A stretch of DNA of 64,000 bases from Micropterix aruncella (Eukaryota; Arthropoda; Insecta; Lepidoptera; Micropterigidae): positions 384,670-448,669 of the forward strand of contig OX155962.1 in assembly GCA_944548615.1 (NCBI GenBank). Direction: 5' to 3'. A program made the translations under genes and the position numbers. The notes beneath the pieces were generated by a model. That model worked only from the letters and a program-made list of their open reading frames with translations. It searched no databases and had not been told where the DNA came from. Of this stretch, positions 1 through 12,040 are shown one piece after another (the stretch's first letter is position 1; each line of letters starts with the position of its first letter).

Positions 1-420
1 TTGGCATCTAGGCATCATTCGGTCATAGCAAGAGTTGAAAAGGAAAGATTGTAGTGAAATCGATCCACCAGAGGGCGCGCTAGCCATACTTCAATCTCGA
101 AATATCGCAGCTATAGACTTGAAATTCGGTACACAGATGCCTTGTTGGACCGAAATCACGTTGTGAAAATCTCTTATACTATTTTGGTTGAAATATCTTT
201 TATACTCGCGACGCAAAAATGCGTATTATGAAAATACAACTTAATTTTTGGAAAAAACCATTTTAATACAACGGAAATATTACAAAATATTAAAAAATAA
301 TAGTTTTGCTATCATAGTCACTTAACACAATCCCTATCGAGTGGAGTGGGGGATGGTCGAAGGGGGGGGGGGGGTGTCTCCGCTTGCCGGGAAAGTCTTG
401 GGGTGGCACAACCGATTTTT
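1..420 (+). repeat. Dispersed repeat family BD, copy 1
   Basis: This stretch matches 20521-20890 (plus) and the reverse complement of 28640-29235. All share a block around 'CAGAGGGCGC', a block 'AATCACGTTGTGAAA' followed by 'TTGG(T)TG.AATATC', and in most copies a closing block 'GGGAAAGTCTTGGGGTG' before an ACAACCGA motif. The left end is cut by the window edge. I see no protein coding. The class is unknown; a non-autonomous DNA element or Helitron relative is possible. Confidence 0.6.
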
Positions 421-1320
421 TATTTTAAACTGGGTGTACCCGGTCATGCGTTTCTGTGGCGCGTTGCGCTACTGTGATTTTTCGAAAAAAGCTTGTCTAT
501 ACCTCACAGTTGTGAACACAGTTGTGTTGTTACAGTTGTAAAAATATACGAGTATTCAAATGCAACGCTGTGTCAACATTTTGAAAAAACCAGTAAAGAA
601 CTTTCGGATATAAAGCGAACATATACATTTGTATTTATACATATAGATAATGTTGTTACTTCAAATGTCGAAAATATTGGAAAGCACTGAGTTTAATATT
701 TCTACTATTTGAAACTTGTAAGGATGTCGTTGGTCGATATCCTGAACGTCAGGAAGCGGACTGTATACTTTAGATAAGGTGTGCAGAGAGCTGGACAGCC
801 AAGTGCGGGTAAATCCCGGAATAAGAAAAGAAGTCCTTGAAGTAACCGCTTCTTCCCGATTTCCCTTGGCTTTCTACTGGTGGGTAGCTATCACAGAAGC
901 TGATGCAGATCCCGATCAAGAAGTCTCAAAATGTACGGCACATGAGAATGATTTTTATAACGCTTTTATTAGCTTGACCTGCATATATTTGTCTATCTAT
1001 CTATCGATGTAACCGATTTTTCAGATTAATTTTCAATAACTTTCTAAGTCCTAACTAATTCTGAATAATTACAAATGTAATAAGGACCGATGACAATGCA
1101 AGTTTGATAAGTTAAACCTAATATGATGATGAGATTAAACCTAATTTATCGTATAATAAACCTATAAGTAGGATGTGTCGCGCGTTCGATAGGAACTGCC
1201 AAAGAAACGACATATTCAATGATACCTTTGCGAACATCAAAAAGTCCATACACTCTAAAACATTAGTGTAATGTAAAAATAAAAATATATATAATATGAA
1301 AAATTAAAAAGATTATATGT
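421..1320. other. Intergenic, no recognised feature
   Basis: AT-rich sequence with only short chance reading frames. A run of about 13 G lies just upstream at 367-379. Nothing else could be supported. Confidence 0.5.
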
Positions 1321-1321
1321 A

Positions 1322-2640
<1,319 letters not shown>

Positions 2641-2700
2641 ACTAGCGGTTGCCCGCGGCTTCGCTTCGCGTAAAACTTCGAATCGATTTCTTTAATCAAA
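2641..2700 (-). mobile_element. Helitron-like 3' end fragment
   Basis: On the minus strand this reads '...GCGAAGCCGCGGGCAACC..CTAG^T', the GC-rich 3' end plus CTAG terminus typical of lepidopteran Helitrons. A nearly identical piece lies at 58908-58950. No partner TC 5' end was found, so it is a fragment. Confidence 0.5.
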
Positions 2701-2865
2701 ATAAAGTTTTGTAAAACCAATAGAAAAACACAGAAAAAATATGTTTCACTTCCGAATCTGTAATTGTTGGCATATTAGATAAATAAAGATTTTCTATTAC
2801 TTTTTTTTTTGTTAGATAGCTTACGACACACCGATTAAAAACTACTGGACTAGATCATCAAAAAA

Positions 2866-2915
2866 TCGGCTATGTCACCCCAAAACTTTCCCGGCAAGTA
2901 GTCAAGAACTTATTT
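2866..2915 (-). repeat. Repeat BD, terminal block only
   Basis: Reverse complement of the 'CTTGCCGGGAAAGT.TTGGGGTGACA' block that closes repeat family BD (other copies at about 385, 16045, 26715 and 28650). Confidence 0.5.
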
Positions 2916-2984
2916 CATTTCAATACTAATTGAATATTAATTTAATTTGAATAATAAATGTAAACACTAACTCAACTTATATAC

Positions 2985-3800
2985 ATAGAACGAAAACTGC
3001 CACCAACACAGACATCGTGACTTGTCAACTAATATGGACGAACCCGCCACCCCAGGAAGTGATAACGATATCATATCATTTTTCTCTCCCATGGAGTGAA
3101 CGCAGAGACTAAGGGACAGTGAGGCGGCTTCGACTACAACGGGCGAACCTGTCACCCCAGGATATGTGACCATTCTTTCAGCCGTGGGATAGCGCAGAAA
3201 ACGTGTATACAAACCTGTATAGAAAGACTGTATACAAATCTACTGTCTAGCTCCGCCAACATGCCCGTCAGAGACCAACGCCTTACGGCGAGACACCGGG
3301 AAAGATACCCAGCGGTCAGCCTCGCCCCCTGACATCTAGTTTGGAAGGATATCTCTATCTGGAATTAACCTTCAGGATACCGCTAAGAGACAAACAAAGT
3401 CCGCCGTCTAACTACGCCAACCCGCCCATAAGAGTCCAACGCCTTATCGTGAGGCACCGGGATGTGAACCCAGCGGGCCAGTCTCACGTCCGTAATGCCA
3501 GGTTTCGGCGGAATTCTTTATCCTCTAGTCCGATCACGGATTCAAGGTCACCTACGCGACCTCTACCTGACGTTAGCGGTAAATCATATTGAATTTATCG
3601 CGGATCCGTGGCGCCCTTGCCTGTCTAAATCACCCGGGATCGGGTGGATATCGGATCGTTTTAAAGGATTGGTGACTACAGGTCAACAGCTACCCCCGCT
3701 TTTTAGGAAACCTACGTCTCCAGATAATTCACCGTATTGCGTAAGCGTGGCTAACACAGCCTTGCACGTAAACCGCCCAGTTCCGCCCGAGTTGTTCCCC
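2985..3800 (+). repeat. Unclassified GC-rich modular repeat RA, copy 1
   Basis: Shares several blocks with 18120-18700, 51470-52200 and (reversed) 52976-53260. One module ('CCAACGCCTTACGGCGAG.CACCGGG' then 'ACCCAGCGG.CAG') occurs here twice, near 3279 and 3442. Another block, 'ACCTCTACCTGACGTTAGCG', lies near 3566, and a module with 'GCCACCCCAGGAAGTG' near 3045. GC content is clearly above the neighbourhood. No intact reading frame agrees between copies, so the open frame at 3495-3938 is not taken as a gene. Confidence 0.55.
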
Positions 3801-4200
3801 GAACTCGCACTTCTTATCCCAATGCAAACAAACGACAGTTTGTGTGCATTGAAAATGACCAACATGTTAGCGCGCGTTTCTATTGAAAAATGTGTTATAA
3901 GGCGCCTCTTCACGTTTCCAATGACTGACCAATGTTAATGGCCAACGTGTAGAGAGTGGTTATTGGTCACCCTAGTAGGTATTGTAGAGTTGGCCCTTAC
4001 ATCGGCGAGAGATCCGCGGTTTTTCAACACAAATCAAAGGGTGTTGGCGAAAAGTTGGTTATCGCGCCCACACTTTGGCCGCCCGTTTTATATGCACACA
4101 TAAGTAGTACATACTCGTACTTATACGCTGTAAATAAACAAAGCACGGCGGCCGTAAACTAAAAATAAACTCAAAATTACAAATTGAAACCGTGACTATA
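3801..4200. other. Non-repetitive stretch with promoter-like motifs
   Basis: I see no copy elsewhere in the window. Two CCAAT-containing blocks (about 3919-3935) and a TTTTATATG box near 4087 could mark a promoter or a decayed LTR. No downstream coding region supports either reading. Confidence 0.25.
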
Positions 4201-4244
4201 AACAACGACTTAAAACGCTGCAAATTCCTTAATATCTTTATAAC

Positions 4245-4278
4245 AGATATCCTTAGGCCCCCTTCCCTAAGGATATCT
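4245..4278. other. Perfect 13-bp inverted repeat (hairpin)
   Basis: AGATATCCTTAGG (4245-4257) and CCTAAGGATATCT (4266-4278) are exact reverse complements separated by an 8-base C/T-rich loop. The function is unknown; it could be the core of a small palindromic element. Confidence 0.7.
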
Positions 4279-4628
4279 ATTATTCTGAATTTCAGTTACT
4301 GACTTACTTTTGTCGTTGCGCACTACTTACCTTAAACTGGCATGAAAGAGACTCGCATCCTTGAATCACATAAAGTTGTAACGAAATGAGAAATTTTATT
4401 TTTCTCTCCTTTTTTTCTTTATTTCTATTTTTCTTTTTCTTTTTCTTCTTATGTAAAAATGGTACAACAGCCTATCGGTAAAATTTCCCAAAAAGAAAGT
4501 GTCCTAAACTTAATCATTTTGAATGATCAGAGAAATTATAAATACATGCTGTTCTTTTTTGTGAAAATACCAATCCGCCTGGTATAACATTGTCTCGGTT
4601 CATGTTTGTCTCGATTCATGTCCTCTTT

Positions 4629-5021
4629 ACATAACTGCCCAACAAAAATATAATTTAATGTGTTCAGGGTTCATCTATGTATGTTTTCCGTTTCTTTATT
4701 CCACCATAACTTCTAAACGCTTAACCGATTTAAAAAAGTGTGGTATTACTAGTATGTCATCCTGAGTTGTCATAGGGTACTTTAACTGTCCAAATATAAA
4801 GTAAGTAGCTGTCTAAATATCGAAATATCCAAATGTTAATAAATTAATATATGTAAATATATCGTGTTTAGTTTCAAATGAAAGGTGTAATTGAATACAT
4901 TTCGGAAATATATATGTATCTATATGGATAAATTCATAAACCACAAATATTTTATAAAAAACCGTAACAAAAATAATTTTATAAACAATATTTTACTTTA
5001 TATAACAAACAGCTGTCATGT
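4629..5021 (-). mobile_element. MITE family X, copy 1 (degenerate)
   Basis: Reverse complement of the elements at 35790-36150 and 45653-46088. Shared blocks include the 'GAACCCTGAACACATTA' region, 'GTTTAGAAGTTATG', 'TTTATTGACATTT' and 'TTTGTGGTTTATG'. The ends (ACATAACTGCCC and CAGCTGTCATGT) are decayed forms of the ACACGACTGCC terminal repeat. Confidence 0.6.
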
Positions 5022-5465
5022 TTTTTATTCTTCTTAATATATTTACTTTTTTTACAATTTTCTTATGAATTTTTCTTTCTTTTCAGTATTGTAACTTTAT
5101 TTTTTCTTTATTTTAGTTGTAAGTATATTCTGTTTGTGACACTCTATGTAACAGAATGTAATGTTCCGTTAAACTGCCGATTTTATAATGGAATTCCGTT
5201 TTATGTTTGTTTTTGAGGACCTCATTTTAAGGCAATTCAGATTTATGAGCATTTTACTAAAACTTTTAAAGAGTTCATTACAGTATTAGAGCCCTGTCCT
5301 GAAATAATATTTCGTATTTTAACGTAGAACAGGCTTATCCCAGTTAGGTAACAGAATCAAATAAGCATACGGTTAAGGTTTTGCAATTCGGTTGTAGTAA
5401 TTTTTGTAAGCAAAATCATTGTTTTATAGTAATTCATTCTCAAATAAATCGTGTTTCCGGTGTCA
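5022..5465 (+). repeat. LINE 3' UTR-like fragment
   Basis: The segment 'CAGGCTTATCCCAGTTAGG..ACAGAATCAAATAAGCA' and the block 'AATCA.TGTTTTATAGTAATT' recur at 33650-33770, and the start resembles 52840-52870. The ending near 5450 is an A-rich AATAAA-type tail. This is the 3' UTR of a LINE family whose coding part is lost here. Confidence 0.45.
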
Positions 5466-5799
5466 AATAAAAGACTCACCCTTTTCTTTATATGGGATAA
5501 TCACAAACCAAAATCTGTGAAAGGAACACACGAAGACGAAAACCATTTGAGGGGTGGGGATTGAGCGAGAAGAACATGCAAATGCGTATTTGCGCAATTT
5601 AGGTTTACCTGTCAACAATTTGCCGGGAAATGCGTTGTTTTGTTTTCACTAGATTGCTAATCGCTTATAATTAATTAAATATGTCACGTAAGCGGACGTG
5701 GCTGTTGACATTATTCGACAACGTTGAAAATGATGTGGAGATCCATCGAGTAGATATCACCGCGTGTACCTACTGTGCGTATTACTTTACTCCATCGAA
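5466..5799. other. Intergenic, no recognised feature
   Basis: Mixed-composition DNA between two LINE remnants. No coding or repeat signal was identified. Confidence 0.4.
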
Positions 5800-6592
5800 A
5801 ATTCAGTTCGTCATTCTCAGCTCTAGATCCCTTGATTAAGGCTCAAAAGTCAATAATTAGGGTAATCAATAAAAAGCCTTTTAGGTTCTCCAGCGACCAC
5901 TTATTTAAAGAGTTCCAAGTACTAGACATACGCCAATTATATGCGAAAGTATCAACAATATTTTATTACACCCACACAGAGCGGCATATTATTAAATTTC
6001 AAACTATCAGAACACGCGCAGTTACAGCCATACAACATGATGTCCCCCTTAAGAAAACTAAATTCGCCCAACGACATTTTTCTTTTCTAGCTGTCCGACT
6101 ACACAATATGTAGAATACATTCGGAATTAAAAGTGAAGTTAGACACCATACGAGGAAGAATAATTATGACGGAATGGTTGATTGAGCTAGGAAGGAACGA
6201 AACTGAGAAATTGGTTAATTTGTATAAGAATGCTGTATAAATACCTAACTACATAAAATTACTACTTTTATGTATATAATATATAGATGTAAAACATATG
6301 TATATGTATAGATTATATGTATAAATGTATATATGTGTATGTATATGTGTAGATATGATTATTTAATATTATTATGTTAGTAAAATAGACTAAGTATAAG
6401 TAATATCTGTGTAAATATAGAGCTACCACGTAAAACAATTAAGTTACACTTAGCAACTAAAAAAAAAAGGAAAAAAGAATACATAAAAGTCTACCTTAGT
6501 ACGGGCATCACTCCAGCAAGTTAAATTTTAATCTTATTAACCTAGTGTTTTAAATGTGTGTGAAATATTAATAAATAAATAAATAAATAAAT
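5800..6592 (+). pseudogene. LINE family K, ORF2 C-terminus and 3' UTR, copy 1
   Basis: The frame 5775-6113 encodes the C-terminal tail of a Jockey/CR1-type reverse transcriptase protein: 'PLIKAQKSIIRVI', then 'KEFQVLDIRQLY', then 'KFAQRHFSFLAVRLHN'. It breaks at a TAG near 6112, but the expected ending 'TEWLIELGRNETEKLVN' follows in another frame (about 6167-6216), so a frameshift disabled it. The 3' UTR contains the 'CTACCTTAGTACGGGC' block shared with other K copies and ends in an (AATA)n tail near 6590. It is strongly 5'-truncated: no RT catalytic core is present. Other K copies lie at 9045-9740, 31430-32275 and 48795-49520. Confidence 0.75.
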
Positions 6593-7345
6593 GTCCGATT
6601 ATTCGGTTCAATATCCGGTTTAACTAAATACTATTCGGTATTCGGCCTCTAATTAGAAATAGGTTCATTTCTGAATAGGATTTTGGGTATTAGAAGATTT
6701 GTTCATACAGGCGATTAATGAAAGAACTGAGTTTAAAATCACGAACAACTTTTTTTGATAAAGGTCTTTGTTACTGAGAAAAAAATACTCGTCAACCAAG
6801 GCCTAAATCAATAAAAAAACGAGTCGATATTTTGAGTAGAGTAATATTCTGTAAAGAAATCATTTAATGTTTTAAAATCATAAAAATACATTTAGATCTT
6901 ACTTATAATAGATACCCTAGGGTAGTACCGAACCTAGGAGGGGGGGGAGCAAACTGGGATACCTGTCCGAGCAGCAATTTAAAGAGGTGTCAAATTCATT
7001 TGTTTAAAAAAAACTTGAGTCAGAGTTAAAATCACTAAAGCTCCTTTCATTCAGAGCCCGAAGTACTGCCGATTGTTCATTTGATTTTGTAATGCATCCT
7101 AAGTGGATTTTTGAACGCGTGAGCAACGTGTGTCTGTCATTGGAATTCCCGTCGCGTCTAGAAAAACTCCTCGCACATACAGGAGACGGGGCTAGACGAG
7201 CGGAACTGAATAAACCCGAACGGCCGAACGTTAAACGACGGTCACTATTTAAAGTTCTAATTTAACGTGGCTAATTATGTGTGCGAGTAATTCGCGTTGT
7301 TATTGTTTGTTAACAATTACTCTTTCAAACGTGTCGCTATAATTA
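6593..7345. other. Repeat-poor intergenic DNA
   Basis: No recognised transposon. The part from about 7020 to 7340 has balanced composition and no copy elsewhere in the window, so it is either unique host DNA (possibly regulatory) or a singleton repeat. Confidence 0.3.
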
Positions 7346-8091
7346 TCTATACTAATATTATAAAGAGGTGAAGTATGTGACGGTGTAAGAAGTACTCTAG
7401 ATCTACTGAACCGATTTTGAAAATTCTTTTACCAATAGAAAGCCACGTTATTTGTGAGTGTCATAAGCCATATATATTATTCCGGAAAATGAAAATACTT
7501 CTTCGTGGTAGTCGGATTTCCAAAGTAAGTCGGAATAAACGGTCGGACGAAAACGTTTCTAACGAACGCTGCCCTAACGATGAGAGATATATGATTAAGT
7601 TCTAGAGAAAAGTTGTAGAACTTGATAATGCCTACAAAAAAGTCAGCAACAGCATATGTCTAACTTTTATATTTAAGTCACAAAAAGTAGTTTTTTATAT
7701 TAAAAAAATAATTTAAATCGTTAGGTCATGTTTATTGGTCATATTATGAATTCATATCAAAATAAGTAAATTTATCGTCTCAAGTGTTTAAAACAAAAGA
7801 CTTTTGCCTTTTATTGCATATAATTTCACTTTTACTGCATAAGTGGTTAAAGAGATAAGACACTCACAAATAAGACACTCACAAGAAGACACTCACAAAT
7901 AACGGTAATGTAGTCAAATTGGCATGCAAATACATACATATACAATGTACATATGCAGTAAAAATATAACCCTTCTTTTGGCAGTCAGGAAATAAATCAT
8001 AGCACTCAGTAGGTACTAACCAAACCACACTCATAATTTCATCACAAGTAAAAAGTTTTACCGCCCAACGAAGTGGGCACGGGTCAGCTAG
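7346..8091 (+). mobile_element. Non-autonomous Helitron
   Basis: It starts with TC (TCTATACTAATATTATAAAG, 7346-7365), the widespread lepidopteran Helitron 5' end, and finishes GGGTCAGCTAG at 8091. The flanks are A (7345) and T (8092), as Helitrons require. A subterminal hairpin GCCCA/TGGGC (8063-8078) lies 13 bases before the CTAG end. There is no Rep/helicase coding, so it depends on an autonomous partner. The small open frame at 7417-7605 is not conserved protein. Confidence 0.85.
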
Positions 8092-9044
8092 TTAGTTGAT
8101 AAGGTAATAGAATATTTCGCGGAAAGGAACAATCAACTTGTAAAGCTGTAGCAAGATTTAATAGTAAAATTTGCAGGGGCCTAAGGATTGAGGCGTGTGG
8201 ATAGTCTTGCTTGTGCGTTGTCTGGTCTTATGTATTCTGTATTCTTGACACATAAGGTAACGTTATTAGCAAATAGGTAATAGAAAGTTAGTATTTGTTA
8301 AATGGTTTTCATTCCCCGGTCACATAAATTCCCACCCTGTATATAGGTTTTGTGCGTTTTTTGAAATCTATAATCTCAAATGCTGGAGTGGAGAGGGGCA
8401 ATGTCAAGTTTTTGCCCCGAAATTGTAGATCCGCGTTTGTCTAAAAGTAAAGTTGCGCTCGAGACTGGTCCAGTTTTACACGTGAAGCGAGCGATATGAT
8501 AGCTTTTGACTAATCCAGGTAGAGGACTAAATAAAGAAGAAGAACATCTTTAAAAAAATACATTTTTACAATCCGCATTAAATATAAGGGTTTTACTTCA
8601 ATCAGAATAACTCAGTCGCCGGGGGTGTCCCTTGCTTCCATTATTAAATCCTCGCAACCATTGAGGACTCGAAAATAATATCAATAATTTAAATTGGAAG
8701 AAGCATTGAAAGTACCAGCTCAGTCTCACTCCTCGCTGTTCGCGGGTTATTTTAGGTTTAATAATAATAATTGCGCATTCATCCGAGTTTATTGGATTAA
8801 CTTGATTGGATGTATGAAACGATGTAAACAAAACTGGCATTTTCCCCGTGTCTTGAAATTAGAGTCCGACCAAAACCATCTTGTAACTTTTACTAAATAC
8901 AGCAACCAAAAAATAAAAGGTATGTGATATTAATTGATTACATATGGATAGATTGCTCAACTCCGTAGTACGACTCGTCAACCCTACTCCGTCGTCGAAA
9001 TTTAGTGCTGATAGAATCGACGGCAAAACTAATGGAAATTTATT
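8092..9044. other. Intergenic, no recognised feature
   Basis: Short chance frames only. The flanking Helitron and LINE do not extend into it recognisably. Confidence 0.4.
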
Positions 9045-9740
9045 TGGCCATCTATAATAACATTGATAATGAAATTGAGTTCTCTGTTCTTGGCGTACGG
9101 CAAACATTTTTAAAACGATAATACTCTATTATCACAAACATAAAGAACTGCACCAGCAAACATCCCATAAAATTATAACACGAGCGATAACTAATAGTAA
9201 ACACATAGTGCCCAAACTGAATAGTACCCATGCCCAGAGACATTTTCTATACTTGGCACCGTCGTTGTTCAATAAAACTAAGGATATACCCGGCATTTAT
9301 ACTCAAGGTATAAATATAAAAATAAATATAAACAAAAAAAACTAACTCACTGGTTGATCACCCACGGAAGGAAAGAAACTGAAAAACTAATTTGCTTTAT
9401 TCCTAGTTAACTTTCCATTCCTAACACATTATTATTCACCTACCATATAATCATGATTGGCATGCTTTTTGTTCTTTATATTATTATTATCACATACCTT
9501 TTAAGATTATTTGAAATTTTATTTTTTACTAAAATTTTAGTTTACTTGATTTTATTTTTCACTGCATTCTTCAGCGTATTATTTTTTTATTTATCATTAG
9601 GCAGTACCGCAGTACCTAATTATACGAATCTGAGCCTACCTTAGTGCGGACGTCTCGTGCGATCCAGTTAGGTTAGGTTTAATTTAATTGAAACTGATAT
9701 TATGTTATTTTGTCAAATAAAGAATTTGAATTTGAATTTA
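9045..9740 (+). pseudogene. LINE family K, C-terminal fragment, copy 2
   Basis: Plus-strand translation with frameshifts gives 'FSVLGVRQTFLKRIILYYH', 'THAQRHFLYLAPSLFN' and the closing 'LITHGRKETEKL', the same order as the copy at 5800-6592. The 3' UTR holds 'CTACCTTAGTGCGGAC' and ends in a (GAATTT)n tail at about 9723-9740. It is disabled by stops. It abuts head-on the tail of the minus-strand LINE that begins at 9741. Confidence 0.65.
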
Positions 9741-11565
9741 ATGAAATGAAATGAAATGAAATGAAATGAAATGAAATGAAATGAAAAATACCTTTATTGT
9801 ACTAACAAAAAAAAAAAATTACATGGGTAAAGAAAACTTAAATTCTATTTTGACTTAGTACAAACGGCGGGCTTATCGTTTCACGATTTCTTACAGCCAA
9901 CCGTGTAATATTAAATAAAAGTATCAATACAGCTCACATACATAAATATATACACATAAATATACATATACATACATCCAAATATACATACATACATAAA
10001 AAATATAATTTATAATATAGTATATGTATATTATAATAATAAATACATAGAAACTACAGATAAATAATAATAAAAATAACTGCTTATATAAAATGATAGA
10101 TATTACAAAGTTCTTATGCTTCTATTCAGTCAACAACCCAACGAAAGGGGGAAGGGGGGAGGGGATAGGGGGAGGGTTGGTTCTTAGTTGATATTTTGAG
10201 GGAGAAAATGTTTTTTCAGTAACGCCTTGAAACAGGGCAAGGATGTTGCATGACGAATAGCATGCGGAAGCTGGTTCCAAAGTCGAGCAGAATGGACGCT
10301 AAATGAGTTAGTGAAAAAAGAAGACTGATGTAGTGGAATTGCTATGGTGTTGTCCTGACTTGACCTGAGTGGAACACCATGACTTCCTAACGGCAGAAAG
10401 AGGTCTTTAAGGTAAGGAGGTGCTATGGGACTATTTAGGACTTTATAAAGGAGTGAGAGGGCATGCAGATTTCTGCGCTCACGAATTCGAAGCCAGTGAA
10501 GTCCATCGCGATATTCGCTTACGTGATCAAATTTACGCAAGTCGAATATATATCGTATGCAGATATTTTGTAGCCGTTCGAATTTATCCAGTATCTTCTC
10601 TTTAATATCTATAGTACCGACATCAGCATAGTCTAGAATTGGAAGTAGCAGTGTTCTTACTATAGTTTGCTTAGTTGCTGCTGGAAGGAATCTCTGTAAC
10701 CTTCGGAGGCTATGAAGACCATTGAAAATACGACGACTAATTTGGTTGGCGTGTGCCTGCCACGAAAGAAATTCGTCTATGACTATTCCAAGATTCTTGA
10801 CAGTTTTGGTATACTCAATAATATTACCGTTTATTTTGAGGGGTGACATTGACGTTTTGTTAGTATTAGACATGAGTTTCTGGCCACCAATCACAATCGC
10901 TTGTGATTTGGCTGGATTTATGATTATGCCATGTATTTCGGCCCAACTTGATATGTGTTCTAAATTAGAGTTCATAGTCGACACGGCAGAAGGCAGGTCA
11001 TCAGGTCTGGCATGGAGGTAAATTTGAAGGTCATCAGCATATAAATGATAGGATGTAGTTAAGCCCTTGGCAATCGGGTTAATGAAGATAGAGAAGAGCA
11101 GTGGGGATAGGACACACCCTTGCGGGACACCAGCTGTGAGCTCGAGCAAGTCTGATTGGCCCTCAGACGATTTAACACACTGGTAGCGTCCGCGCAAGTA
11201 GGAGTCAAACCAACTCACCACTCCTCTAGAGATATTGAGCGATCGGAGTCGCTCAAGGAGAAGTTCAAAGTCGACAGAATTAAATGCGCTACTGAAATCA
11301 AGCAGCGTGAGAATAGTTAGTTTTCTATCATTCATAGCGCGTCTAATGTCGTCGGTAACTTTGACTAGTACAGTAGTGGTACTGTGACCAGGGCGGAAAC
11401 CAGACTGAAGGGGATCTAACAATTTGTTGTTATCTAAGAAATTATTAAACTGGGTGTAAACAACCCGCTCTAAAACTTTGGAAAATATTGGTAATATTGA
11501 AATAGGCCTGAAATCTTTAGCAGAATCTGGCGATTGGACTTTAGGGAGGGGTATGATATGAATTT
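9741..11565 (-). mobile_element. 5'-truncated LINE (Jockey/CR1 group) with intact RT frame
   Basis: The minus-strand element ends in AATAAAGGTATTTTTCATTTC followed by a (TTTCA)n tail (9741-9785). It carries a 3' UTR of about 400 bases and an uninterrupted reverse transcriptase frame (10184-11560). The match stops abruptly near 11560 inside the RT N-terminal region, the usual 5' truncation of target-primed insertion. The tail faces the (GAATTT)n tail of the plus-strand LINE K copy, suggesting insertion into or beside that tail. Confidence 0.85.
10184..11560 (-). CDS. Reverse transcriptase (ORF2 C-terminal two-thirds) of a Jockey/CR1-group LINE
   Basis: Encodes RNA-directed DNA polymerase, which copies the LINE RNA at a nicked target. 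Visible RT motifs in order: 'DFRPISILPIFSKVLE' upstream of the first Met; motif A 'LLDFSSAFNSVD'; motif B 'VPQGCVLSPLLFSIFIN'; catalytic 'YADD'; motif D 'NPAKSQAIVIG'; motif E 'VKNLGIVID'. The frame then runs through the usual thumb and C-terminal region to 'HFLPQNIN' and a stop at 10184. No stop or frameshift occurs across about 459 codons. The apurinic-type endonuclease domain and ORF1 are missing because the copy is 5'-truncated, so it cannot be mobile alone. The frame is open upstream of the first Met (11422) back to 11560. The exact clade (CR1, Jockey or a relative) is uncertain. Confidence 0.9.
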   Translation of the reverse strand, partial: HIIPLPKVQSPDSAKDFRPISILPIFSKVLERVVYTQFNNFLDNNKLLDPLQSGFRPGHSTTTVLVKVTDDIRRAMNDRKLTILTLLDFSSAFNSVDFELLLERLRSLNISRGVVSWFDSYLRGRYQCVKSSEGQSDLLELTAGVPQGCVLSPLLFSIFINPIAKGLTTSYHLYADDLQIYLHARPDDLPSAVSTMNSNLEHISSWAEIHGIIINPAKSQAIVIGGQKLMSNTNKTSMSPLKINGNIIEYTKTVKNLGIVIDEFLSWQAHANQISRRIFNGLHSLRRLQRFLPAATKQTIVRTLLLPILDYADVGTIDIKEKILDKFERLQNICIRYIFDLRKFDHVSEYRDGLHWLRIRERRNLHALSLLYKVLNSPIAPPYLKDLFLPLGSHGVPLRSSQDNTIAIPLHQSSFFTNSFSVHSARLWNQLPHAIRHATSLPCFKALLKKHFLPQNIN

Positions 11566-11819
11566 GAAATGTTTAAAAAAAAGACTGATTCATTATAGTA
11601 ACCAATGAAACTACAATAGCATTAAGGGATTAGAGTCATCTATCGCATTCTTTATATAGGCTGATTACATAACAGAAATAACAGGGACATGATATCTGTC
11701 AGTCTATCTAAACTATGAAGTGCGTAATTATAACGTATTGAAATATGTATACCAAATTTTAAAAAATCATCTTTATGTAGATAAAAAAAATGGTCAGAGG
11801 TGTGATTTAAAAATTGTTT
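11566..11819. other. Intergenic, no recognised feature
   Basis: AT-rich flank of the truncated LINE; nothing supported. Confidence 0.4.
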
Positions 11820-12040
11820 TATTATTATATTAATAATTTATACCATATAATCACGTTAAGAGCGCCATCTACAGTGCACCACCATACTGAAATACAAAGA
11901 AAGTTGCCATATTGAACATAATAATAAAATAATTATCAATTTTTGGAACTATTACTCCCATCTACACATTACACTTTGTAGTAAACTCCTGGTGGCCAAA
12001 TTGTAGTAAGGCGTTTTATAATCAATTATAAAACAAAGTT
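11820..12040 (+). repeat. Dispersed repeat J, copy 1
   Basis: The blocks 'AGCGCCATCTA.AGTGC', 'GCCATATTGAA.ATAA' and 'CATCTACAC' followed by 'GTAAA.TCCT.G' occur in the same order in the reverse complement of 55795-56110. It is an unclassified two-copy repeat with no coding capacity. Confidence 0.5.

Noticed and set aside
3495..3938. 147-codon frame
   Set aside because: Starts inside repeat RA and runs into unrelated DNA; other RA copies do not keep the frame.
9660..9680. Telomeric TTAGG array
   Set aside because: Only two GTTAGG units, within a LINE 3' UTR.
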